Assembly (NCBI RefSeq): GCF_020329505.1
Contig: NZ_JAGKJJ010000026.1
Coordinates: forward strand, 47,918-111,917
Direction: 5' to 3'
DNA from: Bradyrhizobium semiaridum
Lineage (GTDB): Bacteria; Pseudomonadota; Alphaproteobacteria; Rhizobiales; Xanthobacteraceae
Length of the DNA stretch: 64,000 nt
Numbering within the stretch: the stretch's first letter is position 1; each line of letters starts with the position of its first letter. Below, piece after piece: positions 52,308-61,700 of the stretch. Under the pieces are notes generated by a model. It made no database searches. It was given only the letters and a program-made list of their open reading frames with translations, and was not told the DNA's origin. Both the position numbers and the translations under genes were made by a program.

Positions 52308-54419
52308 TTAAGCCAGGCCCAGGGCGGCGACGGCGAGGTCGATCGCCTTGATGCCGATGAACGGAATGATGATGCCGCCGAGGCCGTAGATCATCAGGTT
52401 GCGGCCGAGCAGCGCACCGGCCCCGATCGCGCGATACCTGACGCCCTTCAGCGCCAGCGGGATCAGCGCGATGATGATCAGCGCGTTGAAGATGATTGCC
52501 GACAGGATCGCGCTCTGCGGGCTGGCGAGATGCATCACGTTCAGCACCCCGAGCTGCGGATAGAACGCGAGGAACATCGCCGGGATGATCGCGAAATACT
52601 TGGCGACGTCGTTGGCGATCGAGAACGTGGTCAGTGCGCCGCGGGTCATCAGCAGCTGCTTGCCGATCTCGACCACCTCGATCAGCTTGGTCGGGTTGGA
52701 ATCGAGGTCGACCATGTTGCCGGCCTCGCGGGCGGCCTGGGTGCCGGTGTTCATGGCGACGCCGACATCGGCCTGGGCGAGCGCCGGCGCGTCGTTGGTG
52801 CCGTCGCCGCACATCGCCACCAGCTTGCCCTTGGCCTGCTCGTCGCGGATCAGCTTGAGCTTGTCCTCGGGGGTGGCCTGCGCCAGGAAGTCGTCGACGC
52901 CGGCTTCCGCGGCGATTGCGGCCGCGGTCATCGGGTTGTCGCCGGTGATCATCACGGTGCGGATGCCCATGCGGCGCAGCTCGGCAAAGCGCTCGCGGAT
53001 GCCGCCCTTGACGACGTCCTTGAGGTGCACGACGCCGAGCAGCTTGCCGTCCTTGGCCACGGCGAGCGGCGTGCCGCCGGCCTTGGCGATTTCGTCGGCG
53101 ATCGCCTGGATCTCGCGTGCCTCCGGGCTGGTATTGGTCGCGACCGAGCGAACCGTGTTGCCCGAGGCGACGGTGCGGGACCCTCCGCCCTCGACATGGC
53201 TGAGGATCGCATCCACCGCGCCCTTGCGCACTGACGAGGTGCCGGCATCGATGCCGCTCATGCGGGTCTGCGCGGTGAACGGCACGAAGGTCGCCGCGAG
53301 CTCGTGCATGTCGCGGCCGCGCAGGCCGTATTTCTCCTTGGCCAGCACAACGATCGAACGGCCTTCCGGCGTCTCGTCGGCCAGCGAGGCGAGCTGGGCG
53401 GCGTCCGCCAGCTCCTGCTCGGTGACGCCGCGGATCGGCCGGAACGCGGTCGCCTGGCGATTGCCCAGGGTAATGGTGCCGGTCTTGTCAAGCAGCAGCG
53501 TGTCGACGTCGCCGGCGGCTTCCACCGCGCGGCCGGACATCGCCAGCACGTTGAAGCGCACCAGGCGGTCCATGCCGGCGATGCCGATCGCCGACAGCAG
53601 CGCGCCGATCGTGGTCGGGATCAGCGTGACGAACAGCGCCACCAGCAACACGACCGAGATCGAGCCGCCGGCGTATGCCGCGTAGCTCGGGATCGTCACC
53701 GTCGCGAACACGAAGATGATGGTGAGGCCGGCGAGCAGGATGTTGAGCGCGATCTCGTTCGGCGTTTTCTGCCGCTCGGCGCCCTCCACCAGCTTGATCA
53801 TGCGGTCGATGAAGGTCGAGCCCTGCGCTGCAGTGATGCGCACCCGGATCCAGTCCGACAGCACTTGCGTGCCGCCGGTGACCGCCGAACGGTCACCGCC
53901 GGATTCGCGGATCACCGGCGCGGACTCGCCGGTGATGGCGGCCTCGTTGACCGAGGCGACGCCCTCGATCACCTCGCCGTCGGACGGGATGTTGTCGCCG
54001 GCCTCGACGAGGACGATGTCGCCGACCTTCAGCGACGTGCCCGGCACCATCCGGTAGGTCCGGTCGGTGCCGGTGAGCAGCTTGGCCTGGCTTTCGGTAC
54101 GGGTCTTCCTCAGCGACTCCGCCTGTGCCTTGCCGCGGCCCTCGGCGACGGCTTCGGCGAAATTGGCGAACAGCACCGTGAACCAGAGCCAGAGGATGAT
54201 CTGGAAGGTGAAGCCGAGGCTCGCACCGCCGGTGACGAGATCGCGAACGAAAATCACTGTGGTCAACGCGGCCACCACCTCGACGACGAACATCACGGGG
54301 TTCTTCGCCATCAGCCGCGGGTCGAGCTTGACGACCGCCGATTTGATCGCAGGCACCAGGATCTTCGGGTCGAGCATGGTCGACACCGTCACCTGCTTCT
54401 GCAGTTTCATGGTTTCCAT
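52308..54419 (-). CDS. kdpB: potassium-transporting ATPase subunit KdpB
   Basis: The 703-residue P-type ATPase subunit of the KdpFABC pump. The phosphorylated aspartate is Asp311 in LLLDKTGTITLGNRQ; TGES loop ITGESAPVIRES lies near residue 160, and CGDGTNDAPALAQADVGVAM is the hinge motif. The length matches the family. Start ATG at 54419 has GGAG eight bases upstream. An in-frame TTG at 54437 lacks a site. It lies 25 bp after kdpA and 117 bp before kdpC. Confidence 0.96.
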   Translation of the reverse strand: METMKLQKQVTVSTMLDPKILVPAIKSAVVKLDPRLMAKNPVMFVVEVVAALTTVIFVRDLVTGGASLGFTFQIILWLWFTVLFANFAEAVAEGRGKAQAESLRKTRTESQAKLLTGTDRTYRMVPGTSLKVGDIVLVEAGDNIPSDGEVIEGVASVNEAAITGESAPVIRESGGDRSAVTGGTQVLSDWIRVRITAAQGSTFIDRMIKLVEGAERQKTPNEIALNILLAGLTIIFVFATVTIPSYAAYAGGSISVVLLVALFVTLIPTTIGALLSAIGIAGMDRLVRFNVLAMSGRAVEAAGDVDTLLLDKTGTITLGNRQATAFRPIRGVTEQELADAAQLASLADETPEGRSIVVLAKEKYGLRGRDMHELAATFVPFTAQTRMSGIDAGTSSVRKGAVDAILSHVEGGGSRTVASGNTVRSVATNTSPEAREIQAIADEIAKAGGTPLAVAKDGKLLGVVHLKDVVKGGIRERFAELRRMGIRTVMITGDNPMTAAAIAAEAGVDDFLAQATPEDKLKLIRDEQAKGKLVAMCGDGTNDAPALAQADVGVAMNTGTQAAREAGNMVDLDSNPTKLIEVVEIGKQLLMTRGALTTFSIANDVAKYFAIIPAMFLAFYPQLGVLNVMHLASPQSAILSAIIFNALIIIALIPLALKGVRYRAIGAGALLGRNLMIYGLGGIIIPFIGIKAIDLAVAALGLA

Positions 54420-54444
54420 GGATGTCACTCCGGACAAATTTCGA

Positions 54445-56148
54445 TCAGAACAGGGTGTTGGCGTTGCTGGCGAGTTGCTCGACGATCGGTCCGAGCGCCA
54501 GTGCCGGGAAGAAGGTCAGACCGCCGATGATCAGGATGACGCCGACGACGAGGCCGACGAACAGGCCGCCGGTGGTCGGCAGCGTGCCGGCCGACGGCGG
54601 GATCGACTTCTTCCCGGCCAGCGAACCGGCCATCGCCATCGCCGGCACGATCATGAAGAAGCGGCCGACGAACATCGAGGAGGCGAGCGTCAGATTGTAG
54701 AAGAAGGTGTTGCCGGTGAGGCCTGCGAATGCCGAGCCGTTGTTGCCGGTCGCCGACGTAAAGGCGTAGAGCACCTCGGTGAAGCCGTGCGGGCCGGCAT
54801 TGGCCATCGATGCCACCGCCGACGGCAGCACCACCGCGACGGCTGTCCAGCCGAGATACATCAGCGGCAGCACCAGGATCGCGAGCATCGCCATCTTGAC
54901 CTCGCGGGCCTCGATCTTCTTGCCGACATATTCCGGGGTGCGGCCGACCATCAGGCCGGCGACGAAGATCGCCAGCACGACGAACAGCAGCATGCCGTAA
55001 AGACCGGCGCCGACGCCGCCGACGATGATCTCGCCGAGCTGCATGTTGATCAGCGGAATCATGCCGCCGAACGCGGTGAAGCTGTCATGCATGGCGTTGA
55101 CCGCGCCGCAGGACGCCGCGGTGGTGATGACGGCGAACAGCGAGGACGCGACGATGCCGAAGCGCACCTCCTTGCCCTCCATGTTGCCGGCGGTCAGCCC
55201 GAGTGCCTGCAGCGTCGAAGTGCCGCCCGCTTCCGCCCAGTAGGTGATCGCGACGCCGGCAATGAAGAGCACGCCCATCACGGCGAGGATCGCCCAGCCC
55301 TGGCGCTCGTTGCCGACCATGCGGCCGAACACGTTGGTGAGCGCGGCGCCGAGCACGAAGATCGAGATCATCTGCACGAAATTCGACAGCGCGGTCGGGT
55401 TCTCGAACGGATGCGCGGCGTTGGCGTTGAAGTAGCCGCCGCCATTGGTGCCGAGCATCTTGATCGCGACCTGCGAGGCCACCGGGCCGAGCGCGATGGT
55501 CTGCTTGCCGCCCTCGAGCGTGGTGGCGTCGACATAGGCGCCGAGCGTCTGCGGCATGCCCTGCGAGACCAGGAACAGCGCGTAGACGATGCAGATCGGC
55601 AGCAGCACGTAGAGCGTGCAGCGGGTGACGTCGACCCAGAAATTGCCGATGGTGCGCACCGACGAGCGCGAGAAGCCGCGGATCAGCGCCACCGCGAGCG
55701 CGATGCCGGTCGCGGCCGACAGGAAGTTCTGATGGGTCAAGCCGAGCATCTGGACCAGATAGGACAGCGTGCTTTCGCCGCCGTAGTTCTGCCAGTTGGT
55801 GTTGGTGATGAAGGAGATCGCGGTGTTGAACGAGAGATCCTCGGCGACCGCGCCCTGGCCGGCCGGATTGAACGGCAGCAGCGCCTGCAACCGCATCAGT
55901 CCGTAGATGATGAAGAAGCCGCCGACATGGAACAGCAGCATGGCGACCGCGTAGGTCAGCCAGTGCTGCTCGCGCCGCTCGTCGACGCCGCCGACCCAGT
56001 AGATGCCGCGCTCCACCGGGCGCAGCACCGGGGAGAGGAAGGTGCGCTCGCCGTTGAAGACGCGGGTCATGTACCAGCCGAGCGGTTTGACCAGCGCGAC
56101 CACGATGGCGCAATAGAGAATAATCTGAATCCAGCCGATGACGGTCAT
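54445..56148 (-). CDS. kdpA: potassium-transporting ATPase subunit KdpA
   Basis: The 567-residue potassium-binding, channel-like subunit with about ten membrane helices (for example MTVIGWIQIILYCAIVVALV). Selectivity-filter loops are visible: TNTNWQNYGGE (about residue 112), MLGTNGGGYFNANAAHPFEN (about 230) and TGNNGSAFAGL. The start at 56148 (MTVIGW) has AAAGG at proper distance, and that site lies within the last codons of a 34-residue ORF ending 4 bp upstream. Longer readings to 56295 are unlikely. Confidence 0.96.
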   Translation of the reverse strand: MTVIGWIQIILYCAIVVALVKPLGWYMTRVFNGERTFLSPVLRPVERGIYWVGGVDERREQHWLTYAVAMLLFHVGGFFIIYGLMRLQALLPFNPAGQGAVAEDLSFNTAISFITNTNWQNYGGESTLSYLVQMLGLTHQNFLSAATGIALAVALIRGFSRSSVRTIGNFWVDVTRCTLYVLLPICIVYALFLVSQGMPQTLGAYVDATTLEGGKQTIALGPVASQVAIKMLGTNGGGYFNANAAHPFENPTALSNFVQMISIFVLGAALTNVFGRMVGNERQGWAILAVMGVLFIAGVAITYWAEAGGTSTLQALGLTAGNMEGKEVRFGIVASSLFAVITTAASCGAVNAMHDSFTAFGGMIPLINMQLGEIIVGGVGAGLYGMLLFVVLAIFVAGLMVGRTPEYVGKKIEAREVKMAMLAILVLPLMYLGWTAVAVVLPSAVASMANAGPHGFTEVLYAFTSATGNNGSAFAGLTGNTFFYNLTLASSMFVGRFFMIVPAMAMAGSLAGKKSIPPSAGTLPTTGGLFVGLVVGVILIIGGLTFFPALALGPIVEQLASNANTLF

Positions 56149-56152
56149 CGCG

Positions 56153-56257
56153 TCAAACCTTTCGAATGGGGGCGTAGCGCAGCAACGACGCGAGTACACC
56201 GAGCAACAGCCCGGTGAGCACCGCGTCGGCGACAAGGATCTGGCAAAGCGCAAGCAT
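56153..56257 (-). CDS. 34-residue membrane-peptide ORF between kdpF and kdpA
   Basis: ATG at 56257 with AAGAAGG eight bases upstream; stop 4 bp before the kdpA ATG. The peptide has one hydrophobic helix (ILVADAVLTGLLLGVLASLL) and a basic end (RYAPIRKV). The kdpA ribosome site overlaps its last codons, suggesting translational coupling. I do not recognise it as a standard Kdp subunit. It could be a leader that sets kdpA translation or an extra small subunit. Confidence 0.45.
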   Translation of the reverse strand: MLALCQILVADAVLTGLLLGVLASLLRYAPIRKV

Positions 56258-56274
56258 GGCCACCGCCTTCTTGT

Positions 56275-56348
56275 TTGAGCATGATCTCCGCGCAAACGCG
56301 TTCCGCGTTTGTCGCGAGGGAAAACCGCTTCACACTTTTCCGGATCAT
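56275..56348. repeat. dispersed palindromic repeat between kdpF and the 34-residue ORF
   Basis: Contains CAAACGCG-TTC-CGCGTTTG (56293-56311), a perfect 8-bp hairpin, flanked by outer arms GAGCATGATC and GGATCAT. The core GGAAAACCG...CACACTTTTCCGGATCAT is a repeat familiar from Bradyrhizobium and Rhodopseudomonas. It ends 18 bp before the 34-residue ORF starts. Confidence 0.7.
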
Positions 56349-56350
56349 CC

Positions 56351-56440
56351 TCAGAATCGTTCGGGGCGCAGCAATGCGTAGGTGAGGTAGAACAGCAGGC
56401 CGAGCGAGACGAGGCCGGCGAGCGAGTAGTCGAAGATCAT
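56351..56440 (-). CDS. kdpF: KdpF small subunit
   Basis: A 29-residue hydrophobic peptide beginning MIFDYSLAGLVSLG and ending RPERF, matching KdpF in length and topology (one membrane helix). KdpF stabilises the KdpABC complex. GGGGAGG precedes the ATG. It is too short for default gene callers. A repeat and a further small ORF separate it from kdpA. Confidence 0.85.
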   Translation of the reverse strand: MIFDYSLAGLVSLGLLFYLTYALLRPERF

Positions 56441-56452
56441 CGCCGCCTCCCC

Positions 56453-56536
56453 TTACAGCCGTTCGCAGGCATAGGCGTAGCCGATGCCGGCCGCGAAGAA
56501 GCCGATTGCGAGCGCCGCCATGACAATGTCCATCAT
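56453..56536 (-). CDS. 27-residue ORF preceding kdpF
   Basis: ATG-ATG start (56536 or 56533), AGGAG six bases upstream, stop 12 bp before kdpF. One hydrophobic helix (DIVMAALAIGFFAAGIGYAYA) ending CERL. Small ORFs with this helix-then-[CR]xxL ending are, from memory, often found just ahead of kdpF in diverse bacteria, though usually unannotated. It is probably the first gene of the operon. Confidence 0.6.
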   Translation of the reverse strand: MMDIVMAALAIGFFAAGIGYAYACERL

Positions 56537-56648
56537 GAGAAACTCCTGTGCGTCACAGGGCGCGGCTCGCCGCATGAATGCCACCGCGCCGGATGGGGGT
56601 GAGGTGCCATCCGCGGCATAGGTTTTCGAGATGGGGCGAATGAAGACG

Positions 56649-56665
56649 TTATAGGAATCCTATAA
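56649..56665. promoter_or_regulatory. perfect palindrome upstream of the kdp operon, candidate KdpE site
   Basis: TTATAGGA-A-TCCTATAA is a perfect 8+1+8 inverted repeat in a GC-rich setting, 113 bp before the first kdp ORF. On the minus strand it contains TTTATAGG, resembling the TTTATA start of the E. coli KdpE box, and CCTATAAC could serve as a -10. It might be the operator, the core promoter or both. Confidence 0.5.
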
Positions 56666-56726
56666 AGGTCCGCAGGCCGCAGGCCCCGCCGCGGCGTCAC
56701 GCAACGATACGGCGCTCACGCCGGCT

Positions 56727-57590
56727 CTATTGCACGCCGTAGCGCCGAAAATCGTCGTCGATACTGCCCTGGATCGCCCTGGCCGCCGCGATATCGGTAT
56801 TGCCGCCGGTCCTGTTGCCCTGCTTCAGCCTGGCAAGTCCGCGCCCGTAGAGAGCGCTCGCCAGTTTCGGATCGAACCGGAGCGCGGAACTATAGTCGTC
56901 GATCGCGGCAGCGAACTGGCCGGTCTTCAGATAGACCAAGCCGCGCGAGTCATAGGTCGCGGCATTGCCGGGGCCGGATTGCAGCGCCTTGTTGCAATCC
57001 TCCAGCGCCGCCTGCAGCGCGCCGAGGATCGCCCGGGCCCAGCAGCGTCCGTTCCAGACGCCTTGCAGGCCCGGCTCGAGGCGGATCGCCGCATCGTAGT
57101 CCTGCGCGGCGCGATCATAGTCGTTCTTCTTCAGATAGGCCGCAGCGCGGTTGGCGAAGGCTTCGCCGTAGTTGGGGTTGAGCTTGATGGCCTGGTCGAA
57201 GGCCTCGGTCGCCCGATCATAGTCGCGCTTCCTGAGGTAGGCCACGCCGCGGTTGTTGAACGGCTTGACGTAATTCGGATTGAGTTCGATCGACTGATCG
57301 AAATCCCGGATCGCCCGGTCATAGTCGCGCTTGGCCGCATAGGCGTTGCCGCGATTGTTGTAGGCGGTCGCAAGCGCGGTCGTCGACAGGTCCTGGCGTC
57401 CATCGATCAGTGCGGTGCAGCCGCTGATGCGCGCATCCGGCGACGCACGATCGGCGCCGCTGCACAATGCGATGCTCCGGAGATAACCGGCCTTTGCAGG
57501 CGGGGTCTGCGCAACCGCCGGCGACCCGAGCAGCAGCGAGGCGACAAGCGGCACGCAGCCAATGGCACAGGTCGTGACACGGATCGTCAT
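56727..57590 (-). CDS. secreted tetratricopeptide-repeat protein
   Basis: A 287-residue periplasmic protein: signal peptide (MTIRVTTCAIGCVPLVASLL, ending VAQ), then about six TPR units from residue 70 (ATAYNNRGNAYAAKRDYDRA, KPFNNRGVAYLRKRDYDRA and so on). TPRs serve as protein-protein scaffolds; no enzyme domain is seen. ATG at 57590, 98 bp after the FecR-domain gene on the same strand, so they may be an operon. The nearby giant adhesin gene suggests a role in surface assembly, but this is inference. In the other direction, 190 bp separate it from the kdp operon, on the same strand. Confidence 0.85.
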   Translation of the reverse strand: MTIRVTTCAIGCVPLVASLLLGSPAVAQTPPAKAGYLRSIALCSGADRASPDARISGCTALIDGRQDLSTTALATAYNNRGNAYAAKRDYDRAIRDFDQSIELNPNYVKPFNNRGVAYLRKRDYDRATEAFDQAIKLNPNYGEAFANRAAAYLKKNDYDRAAQDYDAAIRLEPGLQGVWNGRCWARAILGALQAALEDCNKALQSGPGNAATYDSRGLVYLKTGQFAAAIDDYSSALRFDPKLASALYGRGLARLKQGNRTGGNTDIAAARAIQGSIDDDFRRYGVQ

Positions 57591-57688
57591 ATCGGCCCCG
57601 GATTTGCGAGGGCGCAGTCGCCGATCTTTCGCAAGTTGCCGTTCAAGGCCCTGCCTGACCCGGGAATGGCCTGCGCTCAAGAAACGAT

Positions 57689-58333
57689 CTAGCACCCCCG
57701 GCAAATCTGCGGATTGTACCTCTGATCGAGGTCCAGAGGAGGCTGCTGCGCCGCGCGCGGGATGTACTTTCTCGGAGACTTGCCCTTGCCCTCCTCGATG
57801 AGGGTCGCAAACTTCGTGGTGCCGTCATCCGATATTTCGATGTGCGGCGTGGTGCCGCGAATGCCCATCGTCGCCACCGGCGTGTCGACCTTCATGTCGC
57901 CGGTCTTGGCGATGTTGCCGGCGACGAAGGTGAAGGTGCCCTTGGTCAGCTTGAGCAGGCTCGAATTCTGCGTCCCATTCGGGTCGTACACGAACTCGCT
58001 CATCACCATGCGGGCGTTGCTTGCCAGGTTGAACGAGGTGCCGTCGGTGAAGTTGATCGCGATGCGGCCATCGGCCTCGGTGCGCACCACATCGCCGAGA
58101 TAGACGAGGTCGCCGACCTTGCTCTGAGCTGACTTGGCGGCGAGGCCGACCTGAACGACCGCGCTCGGGTGCTCGATCGTGGCCGAACCGGTGACGGCAA
58201 CGACCTTGCCGATCAGCTTCGGCGCCTCCTGTACGGCACGTTGCACCGTATCGTCCTGCGCCCGCGCAATACCGGGACCTGCGAGCGCCAGCACGACACC
58301 CGCAATCAATGAGCCAATCAAATGTGCGCGCAT
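57689..58333 (-). CDS. secreted FecR-domain protein
   Basis: A 214-residue protein with a signal peptide (MRAHLIGSLIAGVVLALAGP, cleavage near ARA-QDD) and one FecR-type domain (about 35-165: VGDLVYLGDVVRTEADGRIA, FTDGTSFNLASNARMVMSEF, VDTPVATMGIRGT). It ends in a proline-rich tail and CRGC. AGGAGGGG precedes the ATG. It is not accompanied by a FecI-type sigma factor or TonB receptor, so it is not classical iron signalling. The same module occurs at the start of the divergent giant gene. It is probably periplasmic. Confidence 0.87.
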   Translation of the reverse strand: MRAHLIGSLIAGVVLALAGPGIARAQDDTVQRAVQEAPKLIGKVVAVTGSATIEHPSAVVQVGLAAKSAQSKVGDLVYLGDVVRTEADGRIAINFTDGTSFNLASNARMVMSEFVYDPNGTQNSSLLKLTKGTFTFVAGNIAKTGDMKVDTPVATMGIRGTTPHIEISDDGTTKFATLIEEGKGKSPRKYIPRAAQQPPLDLDQRYNPQICRGC

Positions 58334-58762
58334 GATCCCCTCCTGTTGAGAAGATCTTGTCGTGTCGCAGCCCGATGGTTGATTGGACCCCCGAGCCGGG
58401 ACCGCAGGACCTTGAATAGACATCTACGCCAATCGTGCCAGGCCGGCTGGTGCAGACAGGCCGCCCCGGAGGCTGGCGAATTTCGGATAAAAATAAGATG
58501 TGGACAATTTACCAGCAAATTATACTATAAATTTCCAGGAACCGCACCGCCCAAAATGACAGCAACCCTGTCATGCCGGGTGCAAGGCTCCTGCTACTGG
58601 AAGTTAGTTTTCGCTATCGAATTTAGGTTCAATCAAGACATTTCGGCGGGCAAGCCTACGGCTGCCGGCACGAGGAGATTGTGACCTCGTGGCAACGGCA
58701 CGCCAGACCAAGAAAACTGCGGCCCCACGCTCCGCCTGACTTGCCTAACGGGCGAGAAGCCA
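58334..58762. other. A/T-rich divergent regulatory region between the FecR gene and the giant repeat gene
   Basis: 429 bp, with a markedly A/T-rich core (58490-58540, including AAAAATAAG and TTATACTATAAATTTCC). It has a 19-bp inverted repeat (58556-58574). On the minus strand TGGCACG (58440-58434) recalls sigma-54, but the -12 spacing is wrong. Promoters for both directions must lie here; none is clear. Confidence 0.5.
58556..58574. promoter_or_regulatory. inverted repeat ATGACAG-N5-CTGTCAT, candidate operator
   Basis: Perfect 7+5+7 inverted repeat in the divergent region, about 190 bp before the giant gene start and 220 bp before the FecR gene. The spacing suits a dimeric regulator. The identity is unknown. 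Confidence 0.4.
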
Positions 58763-61700
58763 ATGTTCGTTGCGTCCGGCGTAGGGTTCGGGGACGCATG
58801 CATGGCCGATACTGGCCAGCTGCCCCAACTGATCGGCTACATTCAAAGCGCGACCGGCAGCAGCACCCTCAGGCGCGCGAACGGCACTGCCGTTCAAGTC
58901 TCGGCTGGCGCTCTTGTTTGCGAGGGCGACGTCGTCGAGACCGCGGCCGACGGCCGGATCGAAATCCACTTCATCGACGGCACCGTGCTCAACCTGGCCG
59001 GTGACAGCCGCGCAGAGCTCAGTGAATTTGCGCCCGATTCCATCTACGCGCCGCGATCGGCCGTGTTCGTGATCCCGCGCGGCATCTTCGCCTTCACCGG
59101 CGGCGAGCTGGCAAGATCGGGCGCACTGGCCGTGGACACGCCGGTCGGCCGCATCCGCAGCCGGGCTGCGGCCGGCGGCTTCGGCATGCTGTCGCTCACG
59201 GCGCTGGTGTTCTCGCTGTTGCAGGAAGCCCGTGCGGCCGACCCGGACGTCACTTTCCTGGATGACGACCGCATCACCTACAAGGACCTCCATCACGGCG
59301 TGTTCGAGCTCGTCACCAAGGAGGCGGTCCCCAAGCACATCATTGTCGAGGACCCCGGTGAGACGGTCGTCATCGTCAAGCGCGGCTCCTCGACCAGCGT
59401 CAACCAGCTCACCAATACGCCCGCGCGCATGGAGGAGTTGCGGGCGATCCAGCAGGCAACGCTCGGCAATTGGGAGAAGGGATGGAGCCCCAAGGGCTCC
59501 GGCTCGACCCCGCTCGACAAGTCTCAGCTGCTGCAGCCGATCAATTTCGACCCGACCGACCCGCTGCCAGTGCAGAATACGCTCTCGCCGCTGCCGGATT
59601 TCATCATCCCGCCCAATCAGATCATGCCGCCGCAGCCGCCGATTTTGAGCCTCGGCGCGGGACCCACCCAAGTCGATACCAGCATATTCGACATGTTCGC
59701 GACGACGAGCGGGACCTTCTCCGCCAGTACCAGCAATGGCGGCGAGCTGATTTTCGGCATCGGCGGAGGCGTTGCTGACAACGAGGTGGTGGACAATCGG
59801 CAATACGACATGTCGGCGGTCGGTACGTTCGGCACGTTCTATCTCAACAGCAAGACCGGCGCCTACACCTTCGTCCCGAACGACGACGCGATCAATGCGT
59901 TGAAGGCCAACACGACGCAGAGCTTTGTGATCACGGTGTCGGACGGCAAGCTCTCGTCCAGCCAGGTCTTCAACATTCCGATCGTCGGCGCCAATGACGC
60001 CGCCCACATCTCCGGGACCACCGCCGGCGCGGTGGTCGGCGCGGTCGGCGTCACCGATGCCTCGCCCGGCCTGTTGATCGCGAGCGGCACCCTCACCGAC
60101 GTCGACGTCGACGATCCCGCCAACACCTTCACGGCGATCACCACACCGAAGAAGAGCGCGGGCGGCTACGGCACGTTCACGATGACCACGGACGGCGTGT
60201 GGACCTACACGCTCGACAACGCCGACAGCGCCGTGCAGGCGCTCAGGGTCGGCGACACGCTGACCGACAGTTTTACCGTGACCACGATCGGCGGCACCCC
60301 GCAGCTGATCTCGATCACCATCCACGGCCCGCTGATCGGGGCGTCGGGACCAGGCCCGGTGCTGGCCCTGAGCGAGACGCATCTGACGGCAACGGCGCTC
60401 GATGACAACCTCGCCGGCTCCGCGCCGGACGGCGCGCTGACGACCACATCGGCCGACTTCTCCGGCGCATTCACGTCGGCGCCGGGCGCGGACGGCACCA
60501 CGATCAGCTACGCGCTGACCATCACCGGCGGCGATGGCAGCGCATCTGGCCTGGTCGATTCGCATACCGGCCTCGCCGACGTGCTGATTCTGAAGGGCAA
60601 CACCATCGAAGGCCAGGTCGCCAACGGCCTGCTGGCGTTCACCATCACGGTCGATCCGGCGACCGGGATCGTGACCTTCACGGAGTACCGGGCGGTGCGG
60701 CAGCCGCTGGACACTGCCTCGGATGGCCACGAAGGCGTGTCGCTGCCCGCCGGATTGGTCCAGCTGGTCGCGACGGTCACGGACCAGAACGGCGAGTTCC
60801 AGAGCGCGACCCTCGACCTTGGCAGCCAGCTGATCATCGTCGACGACACCCCAAGTATCGCGCCGACCGGCAGCGCGCCCTCGCTGACGCTGAGCGAGAC
60901 CCATCTGCCGGCAACCGCGCTCGACGACAGCATCGCCGGATCGGTGCCGGACGTGGCGCGGATGGCGACGTCGGCCGACTTCGCCGTCGCGTTCACCTCG
61001 GTGCAGGGTGCGGACGCCGCGACGATCGGCTACGCGCTGACCATCGCCGGCGGCGACGGCGTCGCGTCTGGCCTGGTCGATTCGCATACCGGTCTCGCCG
61101 ACGTGCTGGTCCTCAGCGGCAACACCATCGAGGGCCGTGTCGGCAACGCCAGCGGCGCGCTGGCATTCAGCATCACGCTCGATGCAGCGACCGGGCTCGT
61201 GACCTTCATCGCCTACCGCGCGGTGATGCAGCCCTTCGGCACCAGTCCGGATGGCGGCGAAGGCGTGTCGCTGACATCAGGACTTGTGACCCTGGTGGCT
61301 ACCATTGCGGACCTCGACGGCGACATCCGGACCGCGAGCCTCGATCTCGGCAGCCGGCTGATCATCGCAGACGACGGCCCCAGCATCTCGGCGACGGGAA
61401 CGGCTCCGTCGCTGATCCTGAGCGAGACGTCGCTCGCTGCGGCCGCGCAGACCGCCACAGCGGGCGATTTCTCGACGGCGTTCACCTCGGTGCAGGGCGC
61501 CGACGGCGCAACGATCGGCTACGCGCTGGCGGTTGCCGGCGGCAACGGCACCGCCTCGGGCCTGATCGACGCACAGAGCGGCCTTGCCGACGTGCTGGTG
61601 CAGAGCGGCAACACCATCGAGGGCCGCGTCGGCGGCATCGACGGCACGCTGGCCTTCGCCATCGCGCTCGATCCGGTGACCGGGCTCGTCACCTTCACCG

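Noticed and set aside
58434..58440. TGGCACG on the minus strand resembling a sigma-54 -24 element before the FecR gene
   Set aside because: The GC of the -12 element falls two bases too close and TTGC is absent, so the geometry is wrong.
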